The notes under the pieces were generated by a model. The model was not told the DNA's origin. It saw only the letters and a list, made by a program, of their open reading frames with translations, and ran no database searches. From Candidatus Margulisiibacteriota bacterium (GTDB lineage: Bacteria; Margulisbacteria; Termititenacia; Termititenacales; Termititenacaceae): DNA of 16,391 nucleotides. A program made the translations under genes and the position numbers. The DNA lies in the NCBI GenBank assembly GCA_031279305.1, contig JAITIS010000005.1:1-16391 (forward strand), given 5' to 3'. Of this stretch, positions 1-5,151 are shown in pieces (positions within the stretch are counted from its first letter, which is position 1; every line of letters begins with the position of its first letter).

Positions 1-59
1 AAATGATTGAAATGACCAGAATGGCATTGGATAACGAGATTAGTGAGGGAAATAAATAA
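1..59 (+). CDS. 3' tail of an upstream gene (partial, uncertain)
   Basis: Frame 3 is open from the window edge to a TAA at 57-59 and reads as a short, charged, probably helical C-terminus ending SEGNK. The Shine-Dalgarno of the next gene starts right at this stop, which is what an operon junction looks like. Only about 19 codons are visible, and a frame that short stays open by chance fairly often, so this is a weak call. No family can be named. Confidence 0.35.
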   Translation, partial: MIEMTRMALDNEISEGNK

Positions 60-71
60 AAGGAGCATAGT

Positions 72-458
72 ATGACTAAAAAAACGAAAAAGAAATCCAT
101 TAAGAAAAATATTATAAAGCAAACTCCAAAAGTCTGTCCCGAATGCGGGCAGGCGCACCCTCTGCGCGAGAACTTAAATGTAAAAGCGGCGCGGGAGGAA
201 GTGGTCAGTCTGATAATGATAAACAACCGCGTCAATGTGGCGGCGCAGGCGGCGTCTCCGGTGAATGTGGCGCCGAATGTGACGAGGGAGCAGATAAAGC
301 TGTTTGTGGAGGCGGCCCTGGAGGCGAAGGCCGAGGCAATGTCCCTGCAGAGACAATGGTGGCGGGAGATATTCGCCAAATATCCGGAATTGCCGAAAGA
401 CAAAAACGTGTTCGTGGATTTTGACACGGGGGAGTTTTATCTGCTGGTGCAGGCGTAG
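72..458 (+). CDS. Small lysine-rich protein with one CxxC knuckle, unknown function
   Basis: A 128-aa protein I do not recognise. The start is well supported: an AAAGGAG ribosome-binding site at 58-65 lies 6 bp before the ATG. Residues 1-20 are almost entirely Lys/Thr/Ile and strongly basic. A single CPECG knuckle follows at about residues 22-26, which is half of a zinc-ribbon with no second CxxC visible. After an Ala/Asn/Val-rich stretch of low complexity (about 55-75) comes a predicted helix rich in Ala and Glu, then a Trp-Trp pair, and the protein ends in FDTGEFYLLVQA. A basic tail plus a Cys knuckle would fit nucleic-acid binding or a small phage-type accessory protein, but that is inference. 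No other phage gene is visible to support it. Confidence 0.7.
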   Translation: MTKKTKKKSIKKNIIKQTPKVCPECGQAHPLRENLNVKAAREEVVSLIMINNRVNVAAQAASPVNVAPNVTREQIKLFVEAALEAKAEAMSLQRQWWREIFAKYPELPKDKNVFVDFDTGEFYLLVQA

Positions 459-510
459 CTAAGTTTTGTATGAAAAATAGTCTGCGCTGGTGTTAAAATC
501 ACAGGCGCAG

Positions 511-927
511 ATGAAAATAATTTTGCTATTTATACTCCGCGGACTGTCCTGGTTGGACTACGGCTACCGCGCGCTGGTGCGCTGGATCATTCCCTATCCC
601 TACCGGCGCACAGGACGCTGCCGGCGCTGCGGCGAATGCTGCCAAAATATCCTGATCGGTATGGAGCCGTGGATGTTAAGAATCCGCTGGCTTAAGAATT
701 TCGCGGTTTGGTGGAATCAATATTTCAATAATCTTTATCTCATCGGCAGCTATCCGGCGGATGGGCTGTTAGTTTTTAGCTGTCATTATCTGCGCGCGGA
801 CGGACGGTGCGGCAATTACAATCTGTCCCGTCCGGTTTTCTGTTTTGAATATCCGCGCCTGTTTAAGTATTTTGAAAAACCCGTGGAGCTGAAAAACTGC
901 GGGTTTAAGTTCGCTGCACGAAAATGA
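511..927 (+). CDS. YkgJ/UPF0153-family cysteine-cluster protein
   Basis: A 138-aa protein of the YkgJ-type zinc/iron-chelating family, whose biochemical role is poorly defined. The signature is clear: C37-x2-C40-x2-C43-C44 (in CRRCGECC), then C91 (CHYL), C100 (GRCGNY) and C111 in RPVFCFEYP, matching the family pattern of CxxCxxCC followed by C...GxCxxY..RP..C...P. A further Cys is at 130. These cysteines are expected to hold an Fe-S cluster or zinc. The N-terminus is hydrophobic (residues 1-12) and may touch the membrane. Start choice is uncertain: ATG 511 gives a natural N-terminus, but an in-frame GTG at 490 would add seven residues, and neither has a good Shine-Dalgarno. A TGTTAAAAT stretch at 491-499 resembles an extended -10 box and would give a nearly leaderless message from 511. 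The 3' end overlaps the convergent regulator gene by 23 bp, leaving no room for a terminator between them. Confidence 0.82.
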   Translation: MKIILLFILRGLSWLDYGYRALVRWIIPYPYRRTGRCRRCGECCQNILIGMEPWMLRIRWLKNFAVWWNQYFNNLYLIGSYPADGLLVFSCHYLRADGRCGNYNLSRPVFCFEYPRLFKYFEKPVELKNCGFKFAARK

Positions 928-1528
928 ATCCAGTCAGCGTGTTGTCCAGCGCCAGCCGACCCTGTTCGGTCGCTATAATATACGCCGGATACAGCTGTTG
1001 TAGTCTGACGGTTTTGCCCGGGTGAATGCCCAGATCATAGAGCTTGAGCAGCTCCGGCCGCTGCGAGGTTTGCACATAGATCACCAGCGCGTCGACGCCC
1101 ACCGGCAGCTGGTTTAAGGGCAGCACAGTTTCGGCATTGTGGGCTTTGGCCTGCGCACAGCAAGCTCCTTCCGGTATTTTATGGCTGTAAGCGTGGCCGA
1201 TAAGCGTGCAGTATCTTTCCAACAGCGCCGGTGTGATGCCGCCCAGCAGGGTCTGCAAATGTCCGGCGGTCTCTTTCTGGGTAAGCCCCAGAATTTCCGC
1301 GCAGAATATTCTGAGCACGGAGACAGCGCGTTTGGCCTGCCTGCCGGCGGCCAGTCCCTGCTCGGTCAGCGCAAAATAGGCGGAACCTGCCTGCGCATAA
1401 TTTTGAGCGGCCAGCCTGTTTAGCGTATCTTTGGTGTAATGCTCTTTAACTTTCTTTAGCGCTTGCCGGCGGCCGCCGTATTTGTCGGCCATTTCAGCCA
1501 GAACGATGGTTTCCTCTGCGTCTGCCAT
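905..1528 (-). CDS. DtxR/MntR-like regulator fused to a FeoA (SH3-like) domain
   Basis: A 207-aa protein, probably the iron-responsive regulator of the feo operon. Residues about 14-57 look like a weakly conserved winged helix ending in the family's wing motif LTEQG. Residues 60-112 match the DtxR/MntR dimerisation helices (VLRIF...EILGL...LLERY..LIGH). Residues about 135-205 are a FeoA/SH3-like domain (LNQLPVG..., LYDLGIHPGKTV..., ending in FIFVQ). A short IPEGACC motif at 118-124 links the two halves and resembles the IPxGxCC linker I recall from regulators in feo operons. The His and Glu-x-x-Glu-His ligands expected in the dimerisation domain are not where they should be: RH becomes AV, and EH becomes LG. 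Metal sensing may therefore use the Cys/His-rich linker or be lost. It is the last gene of the nadC-feoB operon, with its Shine-Dalgarno overlapping the feoB stop. An alternative reading is a non-sensing FeoA-type partner of FeoB that kept a relic HTH. Confidence 0.78.
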   Translation of the reverse strand: MADAEETIVLAEMADKYGGRRQALKKVKEHYTKDTLNRLAAQNYAQAGSAYFALTEQGLAAGRQAKRAVSVLRIFCAEILGLTQKETAGHLQTLLGGITPALLERYCTLIGHAYSHKIPEGACCAQAKAHNAETVLPLNQLPVGVDALVIYVQTSQRPELLKLYDLGIHPGKTVRLQQLYPAYIIATEQGRLALDNTLTGFIFVQRT

Positions 1529-1532
1529 AAAA

Positions 1533-1538
1533 CCTCCT
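1533..1538 (-). promoter_or_regulatory. Shine-Dalgarno of the DtxR-FeoA gene, overlapping the feoB stop codon
   Basis: On the - strand the junction reads CTAGGAGGTTTTATG. The TAG that ends feoB forms the first bases of AGGAGG, and the ATG follows after a 4-nt spacer. The ribosome that finishes feoB therefore sits on the initiation site of the regulator, which favours translational coupling and fixes the start at 1528. Confidence 0.85.
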
Positions 1539-3453
1539 AGATCCGTAATATTTTATTGACCAGCGCGGCGATAGTGAACGCGTAGGCGGTGGACAGGGCA
1601 AAAATCAGCAAAGCCTGACGCCAGCCGCGCTGTCTGCCCAGTTCGCTGACAAAGCCCAGACAGGGTGCAGAGAGCGAGATAAAAAGACAAGCGACCAGCA
1701 CCTGAATGGAATTTAACATACCATTATTGGCTAGATCGTACAGGGATACCGCGCTTAAATCTTTACGGAAAAGCCCCAAAATCAGGCTATCGGTAAAGGC
1801 TTCCGGCAGGTCTAAAAAAACAACAGTAAACGGCGCAAAGAGATTTTTTAATAAACCAAGCAGGCCAACCGCGTCACTTAAAAATAACAAAAGCGAGATG
1901 CCGATAATTAACGGACAGATCGCGCGCAGATACCAGCGCGTGTAAGCCCAAACGGCGCTGAATACTTTGCCCGGATCCGGCAGATGCAGCGGCCTTAACT
2001 CGCTTAAATAATGACTGCCGGTCCCGCCGGGCAGCAACCGGCGCAGATTGAGCAGAATAAAAAGCTGCCCCAGCAGCACGCCTAGAAAAATCAGCGCGTA
2101 ATGGCGGGGAATGATAGTCAAAAGATTAAACACGATGACCAGCTGCGAGACGCAGGGCAGGAAAAAAATCAACAGCAACAGGCTTAAAGCTCGCTCCCTG
2201 CGGGTGTAAAGTGTCCGGGTTTTGTGCAGGGCGGCGATCTTGCAGCAGCCAAAAAGCAGCGCCGGCGCGGCGTAGCCGTTGAGCCCAAACAGCTTGAGCA
2301 GCCGGTTAAAAGTCAGGCTCAGCCGGTCAATGTAGCCGCTGTTTTCTAACAGGGCATAGGCAAAGAAAAAAGAAGCTAACAGCGGCAGCATAACCGCGAG
2401 AGCGTAGGCCAACCCGGTGGTCAGCAGTCCGTACGGCCCGACAAAAAACGCGGCCAAAAAGCCATCGCCGAACCAGCCGGTCAGAAAATAAGTGCAAAAA
2501 GGAATAAAATATTTGCCTAAAAGCTCGCGGTAGAAAAAATTGACAAGCATTTTACTGCCGCATAAATTAACAAAGCCAAACATAAAAATCAGGCTGAGCG
2601 CCGCGATTACGGCATCCCAGATAAATTTAAGCGAGTATTTTTCCAGAACATAAGACAGCCGCAGACCCCTAGGCTGTTCTGGACGCCAGACTGCGCGGCA
2701 CAAATTACCGCCTAGGCTCTCCCAGCGGTTGGCGATGGCAAAAGCATTGGCCAGCTCATACCGGCTGTCCATATATTTCAGCATTTTCCGGCTTAGTGCG
2801 GGCGGATAATTGCGGCGCAGCCAGCCGGCAATATTTTTATTGCCGAGCAGAAGCATCAGGCTTAAAAAACGCAGGGAAATTTTAGAACGGATCTGAAACT
2901 GAAATTCTCGGACAAAAGTTTGCAGGGTTTTTTCCACGGCCCGCGAGTAATTGCCGACCCAGCGCGGCTTGCTGCCGCGCTCCAGCGCTTTTTTCAGCTC
3001 TCGAGCGCTGGGCTCGAAGACCGGCGAGCTGAATACCACCTCCGCGTTAAAGGTGTGCGCCAGCTTGGCGCGGTCAAAAACGTAAGCGGCTCCGGAGACG
3101 CTCCGGACATAGTTGACAATAAAAGGAATGCCCAGCTCGGCCAGTTGAATCATTATTAAGACGCTGGATTTCAGAGTATTTTCCTGCATAACAAAAATTA
3201 TTTTGTCCGGCTGCCGGGAGAGGATCAGATCGAGCGTGATGATCTCATATTCGGAAGTAGGGATCAACGTATAGATGCCCGGCGTGTTAATCAGCCGGCA
3301 CCGCTCGCCGCCGATCCGGGTAAAACTTTCCTCGTACGGTATGCCGGTCTGCGGATAATAAATCGTTTTAATCCGCCCGTTTTCCGCCAGATTATGAAAA
3401 AGCTCCGTTTTGCCCGAAAAATTCTGGCCGATGAGCAGCAGGGTTTTAGTCAT
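1537..3453 (-). CDS. feoB: FeoB ferrous iron transporter with a degenerate G domain
   Basis: A 638-aa inner-membrane Fe(II) transporter. The N-terminal G domain (about 1-165) has an intact P-loop GQNFSGKT (9-16). The switch II motif is NTPG (56-59) instead of DxPG, the base-recognition motif is NYVR (114-117) instead of NxxD, and the switch I Thr is apparently missing from YPQTGIPYE. A helical linker runs to about 270, then come hydrophobic segments at about 278-298, 317-345, 348-370, 422-445, 452-470, 508-535, 583-603 and 613-634. The gate motifs are FGCCKIAALHKTRTL (401-415) and LPCVSQL (432-438). They match the FeoB subclass that has GC-D-T-M-A and (I/V)PC-x-AQL rather than GCNVP; RKDL at 563-566 corresponds to its RRDY. 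The start overlaps the nadC stop in ATGA. Family and fold are secure. How transport is energised with these G-domain changes is open. Confidence 0.93.
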   Translation of the reverse strand: MTKTLLLIGQNFSGKTELFHNLAENGRIKTIYYPQTGIPYEESFTRIGGERCRLINTPGIYTLIPTSEYEIITLDLILSRQPDKIIFVMQENTLKSSVLIMIQLAELGIPFIVNYVRSVSGAAYVFDRAKLAHTFNAEVVFSSPVFEPSARELKKALERGSKPRWVGNYSRAVEKTLQTFVREFQFQIRSKISLRFLSLMLLLGNKNIAGWLRRNYPPALSRKMLKYMDSRYELANAFAIANRWESLGGNLCRAVWRPEQPRGLRLSYVLEKYSLKFIWDAVIAALSLIFMFGFVNLCGSKMLVNFFYRELLGKYFIPFCTYFLTGWFGDGFLAAFFVGPYGLLTTGLAYALAVMLPLLASFFFAYALLENSGYIDRLSLTFNRLLKLFGLNGYAAPALLFGCCKIAALHKTRTLYTRRERALSLLLLIFFLPCVSQLVIVFNLLTIIPRHYALIFLGVLLGQLFILLNLRRLLPGGTGSHYLSELRPLHLPDPGKVFSAVWAYTRWYLRAICPLIIGISLLLFLSDAVGLLGLLKNLFAPFTVVFLDLPEAFTDSLILGLFRKDLSAVSLYDLANNGMLNSIQVLVACLFISLSAPCLGFVSELGRQRGWRQALLIFALSTAYAFTIAALVNKILRI

Positions 3454-4292
3454 AAGACACGCAGGGCGATATCCAAAGCCGGGGCGGAGTGGGTCAGCGC
3501 GCCGCAGGAAATGTAATCCGCGCCGGTTTTAGCCAGCGCGCCGATATTGGCCGCGCGGACATTGCCGGATATTTCCAGCAGGCAATCCGGATTTAATTTG
3601 GCGCGTAAATTTACAGCCCGCCGAATAAGCGGCGGGCGCAGATTGTCTAACATTATAATATCCACCGGCAGGCGCAAAAAATTTTCCACCTGTTTGAGCG
3701 TCGCCGCCTCTATCTCGACGCGGATATTTTTTTTCCGCCGCTTGAAATATTTTAGACGGCGGGACAGCTCCCGCAGAGACAATCCGGCCAAATGATTGTT
3801 TTTGATCAAAACCATAGCGGATAAATCTGCCCGGTGGTTTTCACCGCCGCCGCAGCGCACGGCGTATTTTTCCAAGCTTCTCAAGCCCGGCGTAGTTTTA
3901 CGCGTGTCTAACAGTCTGGCTTTGCTGTGCTTTAGCCGGGCGGCCATTTTGCCGGTTTCCGTGGCAATGCCGCTTAAATGCTGGAGCAGATTGAGCGCGG
4001 TGCGTTCGGCTAAGAGAATAGCGTTTAATCCGCCATTTAACTCTGCCAGCGCGGCGCCTTTTTTTATTCTGTCCCCGTCGGCATAATTAGCCTGAAAAAT
4101 AATGCGGCGTGAAACAAGCCGGAAACATTGCTCCGCGGCTTCTAAGCCGCATAATATGCCGTCCGCTTTGGCGATGATGCGGGCGGTGACCCTAGTTTTG
4201 CTGTTCCCGAAATAACAGGAAGTGATGTCGCCGCGCGGAGCGTCCTCGCGCAGCGCCCGCTTGAGCAAATCCCGGATATTTTGGCTGAGCAT
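3450..4292 (-). CDS. nadC: Quinolinate (nicotinate-nucleotide) phosphoribosyltransferase NadC
   Basis: A 280-aa cytoplasmic enzyme converting quinolinate plus PRPP to nicotinate mononucleotide, CO2 and PPi (EC 2.4.2.19), the entry of de novo NAD synthesis into the mononucleotide pool. Length is typical. All family signatures are present: REDAPRGDIT (15-24), ERTALNLLQHLSGIAT (96-111), DTRKTTPGLR (129-138), RCGGGENHR (146-154), LIKNNH (162-167), VEIE (192-195), DIIMLDN (211-217), EISG (240-243) and ISCGALTHSAPALD (261-274). The arginines, lysines and histidines that bind the two substrate phosphates and carboxylates lie in these motifs. It is the first gene of the operon and has no clear Shine-Dalgarno before ATG 4292. 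Its TGA overlaps the feoB ATG by 4 bp. The partners nadA and nadB are not in this window. The linkage to iron uptake is unusual. Confidence 0.97.
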   Translation of the reverse strand: MLSQNIRDLLKRALREDAPRGDITSCYFGNSKTRVTARIIAKADGILCGLEAAEQCFRLVSRRIIFQANYADGDRIKKGAALAELNGGLNAILLAERTALNLLQHLSGIATETGKMAARLKHSKARLLDTRKTTPGLRSLEKYAVRCGGGENHRADLSAMVLIKNNHLAGLSLRELSRRLKYFKRRKKNIRVEIEAATLKQVENFLRLPVDIIMLDNLRPPLIRRAVNLRAKLNPDCLLEISGNVRAANIGALAKTGADYISCGALTHSAPALDIALRVL

Positions 4293-4383
4293 CGGCTTAA
4301 ATTAAATCTTATTTTCCCTGAACTAACAACACCTCGCGTGTTAAAAAAACGCGCGCCCAGCCGCCGGCCAATTCTCTAAAAAA

Positions 4384-4397
4384 ATGCCAAGTGGCAT
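4384..4397. promoter_or_regulatory. Perfect 14-bp palindrome, candidate operator
   Basis: ATGCCA, a 2-nt spacer AG, then TGGCAT: six-base arms with perfect dyad symmetry, about 60 bp upstream of the LolA-like start. Size and spacing fit a dimeric repressor or activator site. It does not match the DtxR/IdeR, MntR, NrtR or NiaR consensus sites that I know. With a 2-nt loop it cannot form an RNA hairpin, so a DNA-level role is more likely than attenuation. Confidence 0.35.
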
Positions 4398-4450
4398 AAA
4401 GATTGTATTTTCTGAGGTATGGCGAAAAAACGAAAAAGATGCCGAGCGAG

Positions 4451-4455
4451 GGAGG
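4451..4455 (+). promoter_or_regulatory. Shine-Dalgarno deciding the start of the LolA-like gene
   Basis: GGAGG (within GAGGGAGGA) lies 4 nt before ATG 4460. The same frame is open further upstream from a TTG at 4403, but that start has no ribosome-binding site and would bury the signal peptide behind 19 charged residues. ATG 4460 is therefore the right start. Confidence 0.85.
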
Positions 4456-4459
4456 AAAT

Positions 4460-5149
4460 ATGAAAAAATTTTTTGTTCTGCTGATCCTGCTCTGGGGCGC
4501 TCTGTCCGCGCTGACTGTGGAGGAACTCCTGCAGGAGATTGCGGCGAACCGCGCCCGGATCCAATCCTATCAAACTGAGGTGACGACGACCGTGGAAAGC
4601 GCGCTGTCCGGACGGCGCACCCAATACGGCCGCGCTTATTATCAGGCTCCTGACCTGCTGCGGACAGATACTCTAAATCCCCGGCAGACCGTGCTCAAGC
4701 TGGCCGGCCGTTCTTATGTTATCGCGCAGGGACGCGCGGAGGAATTAACAAATGAAAACGCGCTGGCAGCTCTGGAGCGGCCGGAAAATCTGCTGGATAA
4801 ATTTGCTTTTACTCTGGAGCCATCCGGTTCCGGCTGGCGGTTAGACGGTCTGCCCAAATCCGCCGGGCCGGATGATCTTTTTTCCAGCGTTTATTTTTCC
4901 CGCCTGCTGTTGACTGTCGACGCGGATAAAAATATTTCTGAACTGTTGCTCTACGACACGCTGGCCAAAGAAGTGCTTCGCCTAAATATAACCTACGCGG
5001 ATATTTCCGGCGTCGCTTTTCCCGTCCGCACAGAGATAACTCTGGCTTCGGCTGGAATCAAAGTCCTAAACGAGCATAAACAAGTGAACTTAAATAAGCC
5101 GCTTAAACCGGAACTGTTCGATCCGCAGAAAATCAGCGAGGAGGAATAG
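4460..5149 (+). CDS. Exported LolA-like (outer-membrane lipoprotein carrier fold) protein
   Basis: A 229-aa periplasmic protein. Residues 1-17 form a clean signal peptide (MKKFFVLLILLWGALSA) with cleavage before LTVEE and no lipobox Cys. The mature part looks like the LolA/LolB/outer-membrane lipoprotein-sorting fold: an opening helix TVEELLQEI, a strand region RIQSYQTEVTTTVES, then GRAYYQAPDLLRTD, which corresponds to the family's G-x-(Y/F)-x-x-x-P-x-x-x-R signature. Alternating strands follow to the end. These proteins bind acyl chains or lipoproteins in the periplasm, but the assignment is by pattern only and many LolA-fold proteins are not lipoprotein chaperones. It leads the operon, and its stop is 2 bp before the start of the giant hydrolase gene. 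This suggests a helper role for the giant protein or its barrel partner, such as handling a lipid substrate or product. That role is inference. Confidence 0.72.
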   Translation: MKKFFVLLILLWGALSALTVEELLQEIAANRARIQSYQTEVTTTVESALSGRRTQYGRAYYQAPDLLRTDTLNPRQTVLKLAGRSYVIAQGRAEELTNENALAALERPENLLDKFAFTLEPSGSGWRLDGLPKSAGPDDLFSSVYFSRLLLTVDADKNISELLLYDTLAKEVLRLNITYADISGVAFPVRTEITLASAGIKVLNEHKQVNLNKPLKPELFDPQKISEEE

Positions 5150-5151
5150 CT

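Larger units (their letters stand above)
4293..4459. promoter_or_regulatory. Divergent intergenic region between nadC operon and secreted-protein operon
   Basis: This 167-bp spacer must hold the promoters for both operons, since both lead genes point away from it. It contains a short inverted repeat, CGCGT at 4335-4339 and ACGCG at 4349-4353 around a T/A-rich loop, and the palindrome described separately at 4384-4397. I cannot assign convincing -35/-10 pairs in either direction; the AT-rich stretch at 4297-4316 is the likely start region for nadC. Confidence 0.5.

Noticed and set aside
1139..1423. Open frames on the + strand opposite the regulator, feoB and nadC genes (for example 1139-1423, 2920-3159, 3547-4086)
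   Set aside because: They lie antisense to genes with clear family signatures, show no family motifs and lack ribosome-binding sites.
4335..4353. Intrinsic terminator in the divergent spacer
   Set aside because: The stem is only 5 bp, the A/T run is in the loop rather than after the stem, and no transcript is expected to end between two divergent operons.
4392..4407. Sigma-54-like promoter TGGCAT-N5-TTGTA upstream of the LolA-like gene
   Set aside because: The -24 half is close to consensus, but the -12 element has GT in place of the nearly invariant GC, and the -24 half is simply one arm of the palindrome at 4384-4397. No activator gene is nearby.
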